DNA of 64,000 nucleotides from Sycobia sp. Sy_11 (GCA_018907035.1 JACCIC010000018.1:1567501-1631500), one strand, 5' to 3'; positions 34,486 to 48,103 are shown, counted from the first letter of the stretch. Notes: a model not told the origin generated them from the sequence alone. Numbers and translations are program-made.

Positions 34486-35483
34486 CGTGTTCCAATGTAA
34501 AAAAATCTATAAGATAGCTTCATATGTAGCTCGATTTAAAAAAATAAATTCTCATCGTTTTTTTTCACAGTTCTCGTTTCCAGCAGTTCTATACTACCTT
34601 GCCTTTTTGGGAAGCTGATAATTCCTATCGAGAAGGGGTGGGGGAGTGAAGTTTTGCCGATGTTCCCCCGCTACCCTCGGAGCTGGAAGAGGCAAATAAA
34701 ATTCACATGTTATACCCGATCCCAACCTCTCTTCCCCCTTCTTATTTACTCGCCCGAATTGAGAAGAGCAATCGCGAAATACATGTAAGCGACTATGTAT
34801 TATACGTGGATAAATAAATAAATTAAATGAAATTCGGAAAAATTTTAATAAATACATGAGTGGAATTTATGAAAAAATTTGCAAAAAAGCGCTTGCAAAA
34901 ACAGCGAGGCAGGCGCATGAGCGAAGGGGGGTGGGGTTTGGAGCGCGATAGATTATCGACGAGAATAGTCAGCCGCGACGATGGCCTCCCGATAAAGAGT
35001 CCCGCTTGCGTCATCGATTCATCCCCCCGCGATTATTTGCGACCTAATGAAACGATCGAATTATCGGACAGCCAATGAGTCAGAGAGCGTGGAAAGCGCG
35101 CGCCTTCTCGATTCTTTATACTGCTCGTCGATTATCATAACGGGAATGGCGTTTTGCGTATAATAATTATCGATTGACGGTCGGCCGCGGGCGCGAGGGG
35201 GGGGGGCGGATAGAAGGGATATCCGGCACAATGGAATTGAAAAAATAGAAGAGGTTGGAGCAATATTTTTACGGAGACGCGATATATAGATCGTCCGTGT
35301 TTTATATAACTCGAAACTATGGATAAATCCCGGGGTAGTTTTTCGTGACGTAAGCGGCGGCGAGTTGATTTGAGAGATTGTCGTTTTAGATGGCAAACCC
35401 GAGCTTTCGATAAAACGTTAACGTTTTGCCCTAAGTTGATGAAACAAAAAAATCCTAAAAAAAGGAAAAAATAAGTTTGGAAA

Positions 35484-35529
35484 ACACACGCACGCGCGCG
35501 CGAGCACACACACACACACACACACACAC
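35484..35529. repeat. Compound (CA)n/(CG)n array
   Basis: ACACGCACGCGCGCGCGAG then about 25 bases of CA. Confidence 0.9.
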
Positions 35530-35881
35530 TCCATGATTTTTATTTCGTTCGTCAGTAAACATTATTTTCTAATTTCGCACTTTTAACGAATGATGGAAAT
35601 TGTTTTTAATTAACAAAGTTTCACTTCGGATACGATGTTATGCCACATCCATATACTTTCTCTTTCGCATATACACTCTGCCAAACTATAAAGTATCGAT
35701 TGTTATTGGCTAACAAGTACATGCGTATATACATAAAAATGTACAAAACATATATCTTAAAAAAAATGCGGCGGCTGCACGTCAATGCAGTCGGTTTCGA
35801 AATTACTTTATTTCCAAGGCAAAAAAATAACTAAAAATTTCGTCAGTTCTTTATCTGTCGAAGAAGGGACAGGGCAAGCGA

Positions 35882-35931
35882 TAGAGAGAGAAAGAAAGAG
35901 AGAGAGAAAGAGAGAGAGAGGGGGGAGAGAG
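35882..35931. repeat. Imperfect (GA)n tract
   Basis: GA with AAAG interruptions, ending in GGGGGG. Confidence 0.85.
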
Positions 35932-36304
35932 CGAGGGACAGCTAAAAATTTTTACAACAGCAATAAAAGCCGAAAAACTCATTTGTGTATATACTCTCGG
36001 CCCAAAGCGATATATCTCTCGCCCTCATCAGCGGGCCGGACATCTACGGATCTCTCCCTATCTCTGTCTCGCTCTCCTTCGGTATAGGGCCAGGATTGAA
36101 ATGGGTTTAAACCTTCGAGAGATTGCTTAGCTCCTCGCCTCCCTCCCCCCCTCCAACCCTTCCTTTCCCGACGAATCGATAACCTGTTTCACGGATTTTA
36201 TTTTTACAGCTCGGGCAACTTGATTAAAGAAAATAGGGGGTGGGGGAGGGAGTGGAAGGTAAAAAAAAGAGGGAGAGAACGAGGGAAATAGGCAGTCGTA
36301 TGAG

Positions 36305-36327
36305 CAGAGAGAGAGAAAGAGAGATAG

Positions 36328-36386
<59 letters not shown>
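36305..36386. repeat. (GA)n microsatellite
   Basis: Imperfect to 36330, then 56 bases of perfect GA and a short CA tail. Confidence 0.95.
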
Positions 36387-36389
<3 letters not shown>

Positions 36390-36470
36390 ACACAAAGAGT
36401 GTGAGGGAGAGCCAGATAGTAGAAGGGTCTTTCGCATAATTTGAGGTAATCTCGCAGCCGAGTGCACGCT

Positions 36471-37237
36471 CGCGCTGTCTCCGAGTACTGCGTGTTAATT
36501 ATTCCGGCGCCTCCCTTATCACGATGCAGGTCTGAGAGATGCCTTTACCTAGCGGCGCGGAGGTGGGTCGAGAGGTGAGAGCGAGAGAGAGAGAGGGGGG
36601 CGAGAGGGGGAGATAAGGGAGCGAGGGGGACAGCCGGCTAAACTGGAACGACAGCAACGCAAGGGCCGTTAATCTAGCCCTAACAAGGCTTCAACTACCG
36701 TCAACCGTCTCGAGCCGCTGCGCCGCCGCCTGGTCGAAAATTGCCGCGAGCGCAGGAGAGGGGGGCAGAGGAGGGGGGGGGGCGTAGCGGCACTAGCAGC
36801 AACCCATCCAGTGTAGACGCTCATCCGGCGCAGTCTCCGTCTTCTACCTATCGAGCGAGAGACAAAGAGCGTCGGCGTGGAGGAGAGAAAGAAGAGCCGG
36901 GCGAAATTAATTTTCTTCCCTGAATTTCCACCCTCGCACGTATCTGCACTTAGCAGGCTCCCGCGTCCCCGCGGACGGCTCTGCCGCCGTAGCAACGGCC
37001 CGCCTCTCGTCCCGGCCCCTATCCCACATCGGCGAAATTACGATGGATAAAGCGGCGCGATATTCACCGTCTTCCGTATAATTATAATCGTTCTTTAACT
37101 TTGCGCCGGGCGTTGAGCGTCCGGTCAAACAATCCTGCTGCCGACGGCTGTTTGCGTCGCGGGCCTTGAATTTCACGAGAGCCGAGAGTGCCCGAGAGCC
37201 GATTCGCCGATATTACCAACGATGCGCGTACATTGGC

Positions 37238-37284
<47 letters not shown>

Positions 37285-38046
37285 TGGGGATTCGGCGCGC
37301 ATCGATTAGATTAGCGCGCGAGGGTTGTTGGGGGGGGGGGGTTGGAGGTCTGCACTAATGAAGCGAACCCTGAGCGCTATTGCCCCACAGCTCCCTCTAT
37401 TCTCGGCATTGTGATTGCGGGCATTGCCGCGCGTATACGTACACGTACAGCTGATGCGTTCGATTGGCCGGCGCGTCCGAGGAAAAACTGCAACGTACAA
37501 TGCAAGCGCACGTCCGCGGGATGGGGCGGGTAACGCGCGAACGAGAGATAGAGAGAGAGAACGCGAGGCGTTGGGCGGGGGTTGGGGACGAGCGATAGTC
37601 GGTAGTTCGATGCCACGGCGGGGGGGGCGAAAGAGGGGAGGGGGACGGCTGCGAACTTTCAATAATGCACCGGTGGTTATGGCGATTGGGATGAGGGGGG
37701 GGGGGGCGAGTGATCCGGTGGAGTTTCGAGACGAATTTCCCAATATCGGGGGGAGGGGGGGAGGAAATGAGAGCCCGTCGGTCCTCTACCGTGTGTGCGT
37801 CCGAGCGGACTAATCCCCCTTGCCATCGATGCGGCGATAGTTTGAGGAGGGCCAGTGGGTTGGGAGGAAGGCTGCGGTTACACAGAGACGTGCAGGGCTT
37901 CGTGACCGGTGACTTTGTCGCGGGTATATAGACGGAGTACGTTTGAGGCGAAGGGAGAATGATCGAGGATAATGTAATAACTGTTATAAGCACTGTACTA
38001 ATAGAACGGCGCTTTTATGGGGAGGGGGGCGGATCGTTCGATCGAT

Positions 38047-38053
<7 letters not shown>
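36471..38053. other. CpG-rich islet with many G runs
   Basis: Runs of 6-12 G at 37330-37341, 37620-37627, 37695-37706, 37748-37753 and 37755-37761, plus G tracts near 36770. Frames up to 198 codons on the minus strand are Pro/Arg/Ser-rich and overlap open plus-strand frames, so they are not credible genes. Confidence 0.5.
37241..37284. repeat. (GA)n microsatellite
   Basis: One GGA slip at 37273. Confidence 0.95.

Positions 38054-38101
<48 letters not shown>
38054..38101. repeat. (TA)n microsatellite
   Basis: 48 bases. Confidence 0.95.
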
Positions 38102-38103
<2 letters not shown>

Positions 38104-39742
38104 ATCCGATCGTACTTCGTACAATATCATATTGAAAATGCATCAAAGGCTTCGTCTTCAGTCTGGCAATTTTTCTAAATCTAACCCATGTTGAATCAAG
38201 TTTTCTTCTTTAACAAGTCCATCAGACTTGGCTAATCTTCGCGGGTTAGTTTGGAAATCTCTCGATCTAGTTTTCCTTGAAAATTGCCTCGAACTAGTTA
38301 CAACGCTAACTAACGCTCCGGAATTACATGCAGCAACTTTCAGAGTCCAGACTTACGTCGTTACTTTGGTTTTACATGATATGCGAATGACGGATTAAAG
38401 TTTCCCAAGATTTAATGCTTCTCGATTGATTTAATAGAAAATACTTTATAGGTAATAATTCTATTAAAAAAGAAAATAAGAGTTTCGAAAGCACAAGAGT
38501 ATGTATATAAATGTACGTATTTGACAAATGAAAGTTTTCTTGTAATGAAGAATTCTCAAAAACTATTTCTTAGAACTAAAAATTAGGCGTTTTAATGAAG
38601 AATGGCCTCAATTAAATTATTGTTAGAATTATTTATTTAAACGAATTTTTCCATGAGTGATGTTAGGAATAAAACGTATAACTAATGGACACCGCGATAA
38701 AAATGAATTATTTCGATCCTAGCAATCATTAATTAGAGTGATTACCAATTGGACAAAGGTAACCAAGCTTTTTTTATCGTACGAAACGAATGTTTCGTCA
38801 TTCATGCGAGGCGCTCGGAATTCCTCGAGTATGCTCATATGCTTGCAGGTCTCTATCCTCGTTACTTTAGAATCGTGCTGGGATTTCCACGACCAATCGA
38901 GAATGAGGGATGCGATGTCCGAGAGCTCCCTAGACGATTGCTAGTCGAGTCGTCGATTGAGAACCCAATGCCATTATTTGAATCTAATGGATATTTATTC
39001 TCACCGTGAGTGCGATCGAACTAAATTTCAAAATGAAAAGAGATTACTGGGATGAATGTAGTCCTACCTTAATATTTTCGACACAATTTGTACTTTCAGT
39101 ATGTACAATACAAGTATCTCTTTCAACCATCGTTGAATAAATTCATATATCTTGTTCTTATTGTCTCAAAATATTTAATACTGTAATTTTGAATGTTCAT
39201 GCACTTTGCAAATGAATATTGATCACAATTCTGATAGTTATGTAGAAGAAATTCTTTATCTAAATTCATATTCATCATAGAATTGTCTTTAATGAATCAT
39301 TGAACGAACAATGACTGAATTAAAAAAGAAATTAGTTTAAAACTGTGTAGTTCTTAATGAGAAATAGTTTTAGAAATATCTTGATGCAACCAAACTGGTG
39401 CAAGATATTTGTTTAGCTCGAAGATTTTTGAATGTGCGAGTCTTCCTTATTAGAAAATGACTTTTCATATATTATAAATTTTAACTCATACTAAAACATT
39501 ATCAATTTAAGAGATTGATCAATTGTTACGTTGTAAATAACTTCCGAAGTTTTGTAGAGTAAACTGAAAGACATAAATGTTATAACAAACGACTGTAACT
39601 AGAGTACTTTAATTGCTTTTTCTTAATTTAATGTAAAATTATTTAGCCAGCATCTTGCCCAATTGTAGCAATTGATCAAATACACTTTCCAACTCGCTCG
39701 CCCAACTGAAACGACTAAAATCCGCACAGGGTTCAAAGCAAC
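38102..39742. other. AT-leaning array-free DNA
   Basis: A 64-codon minus frame without a start (38158-38352) and an 86-codon plus frame (38749-39009) are open, but neither shows a domain; both fit chance. No element recognised. Confidence 0.5.
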
Positions 39743-39777
39743 AAAAAAAAAAAAAAAAAAAAAAAAAAAGAAAAAAA
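39743..39777. repeat. Poly-A tract
   Basis: 27 A, one G, 7 A; the longest homopolymer in the window. It could be a retrocopy A-tail, but the sequence before it matches nothing I know. Confidence 0.9.
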
Positions 39778-40740
39778 GACAATCCCACAGCTGCCCCCCT
39801 CCGCGCCCTTTGGATTTGTTTTTCAAAAGCGCGCGCGTTGCCGAAGCAAAGCACCCGTAGTCCCGCGCGGCTGTCAAGCCGACTTTTTCGCAACGGGAGA
39901 CGCGCGCGGAAATCCAATTTCGCCCCGCGCGGGCACTCAGCGCACACGACCTGCCCCACCCCCCGCCACCTGCGCGGTCCCGCCGACCCTCGGTAGCCAC
40001 GTAGCCGAAGAACACACGCGCGCGGCGCATCGCGCGCAAACGAACGATAGCCTCGCTCGACGGCCCCTCCCCCTCCGGCCCCAGCAGCTCTCGCCGACTG
40101 TGTGCCGCTTAGCAATCGAGAGCTCGCGCTCGCGCGCGCACCGCGCCCGGTCCCTTTTAATTAACCCCCTCCTCCCTCGCCAGCCCCGTCCCACCGCCGC
40201 AGACTCGAGCGGAAGCTCTGCGGAGAGGGGGGGGGGAGCGTCTGCGGAGGTGCCATGGGCGGTGGGTGGAGGATATCAAGCGGACGTCCATATTAAGGCT
40301 TGCCGCCGCCGCCTCCTCCTTGCCGGAGATCAAGCACACAGCGCCGCGGGGCAGCCGACCGCCGAGCCGAACGGAATCGCGGTGGTGAGATTGCCCTCTC
40401 CGCCCCCCTTCCCCCCAAAGCCACTCGGTTCCGGCGCGCAGGGGGGGGGAGGTCAATATTGCCTCCTCCTCCTCCGCTTCCACTCCCGCGCGGTCGCCGC
40501 GACCAGCGAGTATATTATACGTCTGTAACTGTGGAAGGAGAGGGGGTGTATGTCGGCGGGAGGCAGGAGATCTCTAGCCGCGAACGCGCGGTGGTGCGGC
40601 CGGCTCTTTTTATCAATCCTCCTCGGTGTGTAACGAATAGCTGGAAATTTCAACTGGATATTTTAAGGGGTAAATATTTATGCGGAAGGCGGAAAACGGG
40701 AGAGGAGATTGCGTGTAGTCGTTTTGATTAATCGGCGGCT
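39778..40740. other. CpG-rich islet
   Basis: CpG-dense, with G/C runs (40228-40236, 40441-40449). Frames of 108-158 codons on both strands overlap. No start site or splice signal could be fixed. Confidence 0.5.
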
Positions 40741-41664
40741 AAGCATCAGGACTGCGCTTATTTTTCGAAAACTGTTTTTCCCAACCGAGTTATTGAATTT
40801 TTTTTCGAAATCCATCTTTTTAATCTTGATGGAAATGACCATCGCAATCATACTGGCATGAAAGTGCGAGTTCAGCGTTGTATTCTTTAGAATATGAAAT
40901 GGCTTACGTTAAAATTAGAAGAAAAAAATTAGCCGTTTCGGTCGAATTTTTAGCCATTGGGTAAGCCATGGGTTAAGCTTTACAGAGTAACTAGTTTACG
41001 TAATACAATTCGACACTGTGGTATGAAAAATACTTTATCGTCGTTTCCGATTTTACGCTTCAATTTTTCATATTCAATATATTTAAGAGCATGTGCTAAA
41101 TTTTTATTCGCGAGTGTATCCGGTTTATTGGTCTGGCTATAACCTTCCATATACTGTTTAGTTACGGTAAAAATAGCACACCATACTTGAAGTATGATCA
41201 TTCTTCTTTTTCCTTTTTGTTATTTTGCAGTATATACGTATAGTATTTTAATTTTTCACACACTTTCTTATTTTGACAAATGTCTCATATACTATTGTTG
41301 CTTGAAAACGATTATTTTAAGAATATGATCCTCGGTGAAAATTCTTCAATCATGCAAACGCATTGGATCTTAGTATCTTAAAACTACTGTCATTTTAATA
41401 ATAATTAATACATCCATATTAACTTTTACGATACGTTGGCGCAATGAGACATCAATTAGATATGATGTGCATAAGAAATGGTTCACCTAGTTTATCAATT
41501 TCAACGGAAAACAGACCCTCGATTCGAAATATTTGGAACTGTACCATTCCACTTCCTTATGCGTATGAATTTCTATGCTTTCAACTTTTAGAAAGATGAG
41601 GAGTCCCAGCAGGAAACTAAAGCTATGAAAATATACTTAGAATTACGAATCCTCGTCTTTGCAT

Positions 41665-41668
<4 letters not shown>

Positions 41669-41721
<53 letters not shown>
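41669..41721. repeat. (TA)n microsatellite
   Basis: 53 bases. Confidence 0.95.
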
Positions 41722-41723
<2 letters not shown>

Positions 41724-41928
41724 AACACACAATTGCAGCAGTCGATCTCTATTATTGGCGAAATGGGTCGGAAATCAATCTGGTTTCAGTGTCGTCTCGT
41801 AAATTCATTTCATGGTTTCGGATGGTCTTGGCCCGCGATCCCTTGTTTAATGGCTGCTCTATATTAGGTCGCGCGGACCTAGCTGCGGTTTTCCCCATGA
41901 CACGATATTCGACCTGTTTGCTCGATCG

Positions 41929-41940
<12 letters not shown>

Positions 41941-42002
<62 letters not shown>
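41941..42002. repeat. (GA)n microsatellite
   Basis: 62 bases of perfect GA, the longest GA run in the window. Confidence 0.95.
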
Positions 42003-42004
<2 letters not shown>

Positions 42005-42290
42005 ATCTGCTTCTCAAATATATATCCTTGATTTTTATAATTGCCATAGATAATTCGTAGCCAAAGAGTAACCGAGCTATTTTAAATGAGTGATTGTGTC
42101 AAGAATCGTTAACTAAATATTTCAAAAATTTTCGATCGTAATAATTCCACGTATTAACGGAATTCATATATATATTATCGATATTTCAATCAGCGTCGTC
42201 CTTTTAACATGCAATACTTTCAAATAATAATTACTTTCCGCACATTTGAAATAAAATGAAATGTACAAACGCGAGCGACTATAATACTTA

Positions 42291-43636
42291 CTTTGCCATG
42301 TGAACGAGTGCCTCCCCTGCCTCTCGGTGCGCGATTAATGAAGATCGCGAGCTCGTTTTATTTCCGTGTCCAGCGGTACATCGCGCCGAGCCGAGGCAGC
42401 AAGACCGTGGTTAAATCGAGTTTTTTTTTCTTCCCCCTCCCCCCCCCAGCCCCCTATCCCTACGGCAACGTACATTCGTGAGAAATTTCTCATTCTCATT
42501 CGATCCCTTTGAGCTCTTTACACTGGCGAAGGATTCATTAAAATCTGCGTTTAGCGTTCAAGGATTATATAGAAATCCCGTTTATTTTACAGCCAAAGGA
42601 AATCCTCGCGGCGAGCTTTAAAAAGGGGAGCCGAACGCAATCAATTTTGTAAAGCAACGATATTATACGTATTATACAAGTATATTGAAAAAATCACGCT
42701 GATGCGCTGTAAAAATACTACATCTGTATAATCGTGACGAAAATGCGATATATTATATTTATCGAACGGATTCGACGGGGTGGATTTATTAGCGTTGGAA
42801 TTATTACTTTGTATTTTCAAAGCACGCTGAATCGATGAAATTTCATATTTTCAGAAATTTCGTCATGTGTAGTTGAGGGAACTTGGATAGTCTCGCGAGA
42901 AGATCATATTGATCCACTGCAGTCACGGTTGTTAGGTTATTTCGCAGATCAAATACGTAACCGGGAAAACGCACGAGTACGATTCATATGCGGAGGCTAA
43001 GATGTAATCCAGGTTTATATAAGTCCTAAGTTAATCTGGCGCGAGTAAATACGTTGTTGCCAGTCAATCGCTACGAAAGCGTTTCAATTATATTAAACAT
43101 ATTTAAAACGTTCTGTAATCAAGGATTACCTTGGTTGAACGTTTTTGCTCTTTCTTATTATTTAGAAAATAACCGATGCATTAACATTGTGTGTTCAGTC
43201 ATGCAATATAGCGCGCGTGTTTTTTATTTTCCTTCTATTATTTCTACAATGTCACGGCAATTCAACGAACGCGTAAAGATTTTATAAAAGAATGTGAAAA
43301 ATTTTTTTAATGCAAGCAAACTGAGTTTTTTTCGATTATCTCTATCCATAAAATAAAGTCGTGCGTCATTACGATGACGCTCAGATTATTTTTAGCAACG
43401 ATGCATATCGAAAAGTCCAACTGGAAGTGAAAATAATTTTTGCCTCGTTTGACGGATTGATATTCATAACGAATAATAATAATCAGACGCAATTGCAGAT
43501 GAAGATAACATTACACTTGTACTGTATGTGTTCATTGGAATCGATCAAGATATGGTAACGAGAATCCGCGTATTCGTAGGCTTATCATGAATTCAACAAG
43601 AATTAGATATGACGAGAGAAAATCGAGGGCCGAGCT
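42291..43636. other. Mixed to AT-rich DNA
   Basis: C run at 42439-42448. No credible frame or element. Confidence 0.55.
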
Positions 43637-44689
43637 ATGGCATTAGACGTAGCGAACCGAAGGCTCGTCGGAACACCCGTAGCCGGATCCTTTACGCTTC
43701 TCCTGCGACTCTGCCCCGATACAAACAAACCATATCGCCGAGTCGTCGCTCCGTGGCCTTTAACGCGTCCAATGAACCGTCCTGAAAAGAGAAAAAAAGA
43801 ACCCCCCGAGAGAGAGCCCCACGTATCCCCGGAGCCCGAGACGAAGCTCCACTTTCTTCCGGGCCAGTGGCGCCGGGTCGGAAAGACGGAACGGGAGAAA
43901 GGTGGCGGATTGGGGCTGTTACTTTTCTCGGGCCGAGGGGTGAGTTACGCGCCTGAAAAGCCAGCTGGTCGGAGCTTCCCCCGCACCCGTCCTGTGCCTC
44001 CGGCGCGCGGACCGTCGCTCGGGCGTGCCGCCGCCCCCGGCCACCACCGCCGCTCATTTCCATGCATAAATGCCACGGCAGCAGGGGGCGACGGCGGCGG
44101 CGGCGGCCGCGGCGGCTCTGATTCCCCGGAGATTGGCGGCGAGCCAAGTCCCACGGGCGCGCGAGTGCGCAGGACTCGGCGCCCGTACGTGCTGACCGCG
44201 AGCTCCGACGCGGTCGTGGCATTTTTGCTCGCGGGCACAGCGGGCCGAGGGGGCAGGGGAGGTTTCGCTCCGCGGCAGATGCGCTTCCCTCTACCCCCTC
44301 CCCCCCGCCCCGTGGGCGCGTGCAGTCGGTCCGCAATAGGGTCTGCGGGCCTCGCGACGCGCGTCGCGTTCCGCAGCGCCCGCCAGAATACGACGGAGCA
44401 TCGAGTGGCGAACGCTGTTTTTGTCTCTCCGCTAAGCGCGGCGTGGCGCGGACGCCCGTTAGGTTTCGCACGCGCGACCGCGCCGCGGTTGAACCTCGGA
44501 ATTATTTGGCATTAGGCCTCCGAGCTCCGCGTGCGTGCGTATAAGCGACGTGGAGGGGGAGGGGAGAATCCGTCCTCCTGTCGCCCTCTCTCCTATACAC
44601 GCTCGCGCGCGTATAAACACAAGCGACCTTCGTCGAACAAATGAATCCATAAATTGCTACTATTTCTAACTCTGCGTGATGACGGAGTG

Positions 44690-44694
<5 letters not shown>

Positions 44695-44733
<39 letters not shown>
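44695..44733. repeat. (GA)n microsatellite
   Basis: 39 bases. Confidence 0.95.
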
Positions 44734-44736
<3 letters not shown>

Positions 44737-45105
44737 TCGCTTTCATACACTCTCTATATAGAGACCGGGGGCGAATCTTATTATCGCTGGCCCGAATACC
44801 TGGGCTCGTCCTCGCGCGTATGATTCCCGGAGCACTAAATCTCTCTCCGGAAAGTGGAGGAAGACGAGAGAGGAGATGGAGGATTCGCGGCAGAGGAAGA
44901 GAGATAGAGAGAGAGATAGAGGGTGGGACTGAGGGAAGAAAGGTAGAGGGCACGGGGTAATGAAAACGCTCCGAGCGCGATATATCGCGAGCGTGCCAAC
45001 GTGGAGAGCGCTCGTAAAGCTCGCTTTACGCCCGGTGTCGCGCGTGCTTCTTCCTCTTCCTTCCATCCCGTCTTCGCATCCTCTATACAGTAATTTCTCC
45101 CTTTC

Positions 45106-45124
45106 ATATATATATATATATATA
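45106..45124. repeat. Short (TA)n run
   Basis: 19 bases. Confidence 0.8.
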
Positions 45125-45560
45125 CACATATCTTCTTACTCTTCGCCGCTCTCTTTCTCTCACTCCCTGTCTCCCCTGGAAAGGGAATGCGGAAGACGAC
45201 GCGGAATAGTCGCAGTGCCCGAGCCGAGGCGAGGAGAGGACGCGCGCTCGGCTATAATTTAACGGGGTCACGGGACGGCCGAGGTCGGTCCGCCGCGCTA
45301 ATCATGAGAAACGCGAGACCGGGCGCCGATTAATCGCCGCGTCGCGCCGCTGTACCCGATGACCCGCTCCTTGCAGATCAACAAGTACGAATGCGCGTGC
45401 GTTCTCGCCCACCGTAATGCGGCAGTGACACGAGCGGGGCGGGGGGCGGGGCGACTGCTTTCTTTTTCTCGGGCGGCGCGTACACAGGCGTATTTTTAAG
45501 GCGGGACAGCGGTGACGAAAGGCAGCGGCTCGGTAATGGGTCGGCAAATATTTCGAAATT

Positions 45561-47900
45561 AATTAATTCGGAACACGCTAAAATCGATTTTCATGGAAGT
45601 TTGTTCCGTATTACATTGTATATCAAAATTATTTTACTCGATAATACTGAAGAACGTTCAAGTATGCTATGTTTTTTGATTTGTCGAATTAAAAACTCCG
45701 CAACGATATTCTCGACGTCGACGTTGCGCTACTTCTCAATTGTCATGATTAATGTCAATTACATTCACATCGTATACATTGTTTATATGATATTTTATCA
45801 TTTCGTTTATATTACAACTTTCGGCGTTCTTCGCTTTCAATGAAACAAAAATTCATATCATTACGATTTAAGTTAAACTTACGGAAAGATGAACTGGCCT
45901 GAAGAAAAATTAACTCACCTGGAACAAAAAAATAATGTAACATTAGGTAAATTCTAAAAGCTGAATCTTATCATAAGTATATGATTGTGTGACGTAAAAT
46001 AAAATATATAATTAACATAATTAATTTAAATTAAAACAGCTGTAAAACTTTTTTTTATACGATGTTGAATACTTTAATTAGCAACTGAAGTTTTTTATAT
46101 TCTGTAATGGTATTGTATATCTTGTATACATATATATTTATATCCTATATTAATATCCTGTAAGGAACAAAGACGGGTTAATAACGCATCGAATTTGTAA
46201 CAAATTTTTCACGCAAATTAGCTTATTAATATTATCGCATAACGAATACAGACGAATAGTAATTCGATATTTGATATAAGCGTCATTTGTCTATACGAAT
46301 AATGTAGGTTGAAATCTAAAACATTTTTTCAAAGTATTGATCGAGCCAACGTTGCGTCAGAGATATGTATATCGCGCAGTAGATCGGTTCGGGGTCTTGT
46401 CAGACGAGCGGCACAAAGCACTATATATGTGTGTATAAAGTGTATTCCGGTATATGTCTACGAAATGCCCGTAACCCTTGGATGCTATATGCCTTTTCAA
46501 TATCAGAAATGGAATTTTTTTCATGAATAAGAAATTTTTTCGAAAAGAATCTTTTTCTAAGACTGTCGACACCGATAGCAAAGTCTTTGGATTCGAGGAT
46601 GACCTGTCGCTTAAAAAATTTTTTTCTTATGCAAGACTGATAAAGTGAAGTTTATTTTACAACGAAAGATAGACGAAAGTATATAAATAATGATTAAAAA
46701 AAAAAAAAGAAACCGTCAATAAAAATCTGATAATTAACTACTTTTGAACATAAGTATTGAATAAATTCTAGATTAAGTGAATTTCGCTCGAGAATTGGCC
46801 AATACAATTTCAAGAATCTTTATACAAGAAGTAATTTCGAAGAAATTCAAAATAAGCATAATTCTTTTAATCGGATATAAAATGTATTAAAACTTCAATC
46901 CGGAGCAAAGAGCAATCTGATAAGAAATTGCCTGTTTAGTTCAAGTTGAATTGCCTCTCGCGTCCTTGCTTATTGATTTCCTTTTTCATTTTCTTTTTTA
47001 ATTTTTGTCAATTATCACGGCTCGATAAAGTAAAAACTCGAGAAAGTTATTCTTCTAAAAAATTTAAGCTTAATTCTGTTTTTCTTTTTATTGAAGGAGA
47101 AAATATTCATTGACGGGTTTTCTGCATCGAACATTGCTTTGGTATAGTATTGGGAATTTCGAACTTATGCGCCTTCATAAATTATGCGGACCAATAATAT
47201 AAGGATGAAAGTAAAACTTTTTTAAGCTATTCTAGAAATCCTTGATTCGTATAGTGAAATGTAATAAGAGTAGTGAATGGGCTTTCATTTTTAAGTAATT
47301 CAAATTTTGTACGTCAATGTTTATAGTATAGTAGTATAATTATATAAATATATAGTATAATTTATAAATATAAATTAATATTTAAACTACTGTAATAATC
47401 AGAATATTCGTGCCTAATTTATTTTTATGAAAATAATCCAATACAACGTTTCGGACTTCAGATAGTCTCGATGAGAAAGAAAATATTAACAAGCAGAATT
47501 TTGGCTTTAATGTAAATCTTTCACGAACTTACTAATATATTATCCCAACAAAGGACCTTATTAAGTCCCAATCGTTGGATTGGATTCTTTTCGCAAAAAT
47601 AATTTAGGCGCATTAGTATAACAGTCGCGTTAATTAATTTTTTTTTTCATAAATAAAATTTTCTACATACAGTAATTTTATATTATCAAATATCTTCGCT
47701 TAATATGCTGAATTTTTACGTTCACATGGAAATATATATGCTATTTAATTTTTTATTAAAAAGAAATGATTTGATCACCACCGGTTTTGAAACAAGACAA
47801 TTTTAATTATAAATTCTACTTATGTCGACTGTTGTGAATTACGGAGTTCAGTTCTTGATGATGAAACGTCGGACAGTGAATGTAAATTTAAATGGCGGTT
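45561..47900. other. Long AT-rich stretch
   Basis: No arrays and no recognised element until MITE copy B. Small frames only. Confidence 0.6.
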
Positions 47901-48103
47901 GGAGCAGTCAGGTTGTCTTTGACTAACATATATATAGTTTATTTTATTTTTAATTTTTAAATAAAATTTAATTTTTATTTGATAATGTAGTAGTAAGTTC
48001 ATTACAGATTTTACGGTGGAGATTATAAACAAGGATAGCCTGAGTGCGACTATATTAGTAAAGTACATTAACGTATAAAGACTGTAAGACCAATAAAAAT
48101 ATG
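47901..48103. mobile_element. Degenerate relative of the fold-back MITE (copy B)
   Basis: The right arm is clear: ACAAGGATAGCCTGAGTG (48029 onward) aligns with ACAAGGACAGTCTGACTG of copy A, and the end reads GACTGTAAGACCAATAAAAA, one substitution from copy A. A remnant of the left arm, GCAGTCAGGTTGTCTTTG, is at 47904-47921. The interior is AT-rich and the left end is no longer recognisable. Confidence 0.65.

Larger units (their letters stand above)
33301..34590. other. AT-rich stretch
   Basis: No open frame of note; the duplication at 33550-33610 and the TA array at 34430-34482 are the only structures. Confidence 0.6.
34591..36470. other. Mixed DNA with purine-rich tracts
   Basis: Frames such as 36127-36393 and 36204-36467 (minus) are Ser-Leu runs through the GA array. 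No gene supported. Confidence 0.55.
40741..42290. other. AT-rich DNA with one TA and one GA array
   Basis: A 73-codon minus frame (40980-41201) has a protein-like Lys/Asp/Glu content but no recognised motif. Otherwise nothing. Confidence 0.5.
43637..45560. other. CpG-rich islet holding the longest open frames
   Basis: Frames of 292 codons (43637-44515, plus) and 259 codons (43692-44471, minus) overlap almost fully. Both are Arg/Gly/Pro/Ala-rich with no domain, as expected when GC-rich sequence lacks stops. A GGC repeat lies at 44090-44112. The islet continues past the GA array to about 45550. Confidence 0.5.

Noticed and set aside
37397..37993. 198-codon minus-strand frame
   Set aside because: Pro/Ser/Arg-rich translation of G-run sequence in an islet; no motif.
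38158..38352. 64-codon minus frame without a start codon
   Set aside because: No similarity recognised; chance length.
40980..41201. 73-codon minus frame
   Set aside because: Plausible residue mix but no motif, partner exon or conserved start context.
43637..44515. 292-codon open frame, longest in the window, and its 259-codon antisense partner
   Set aside because: Both strands are open over the same GC-rich sequence; the products are Arg/Gly/Pro-rich, lack any domain, and the length follows from scarcity of stop codons in GC-rich DNA.
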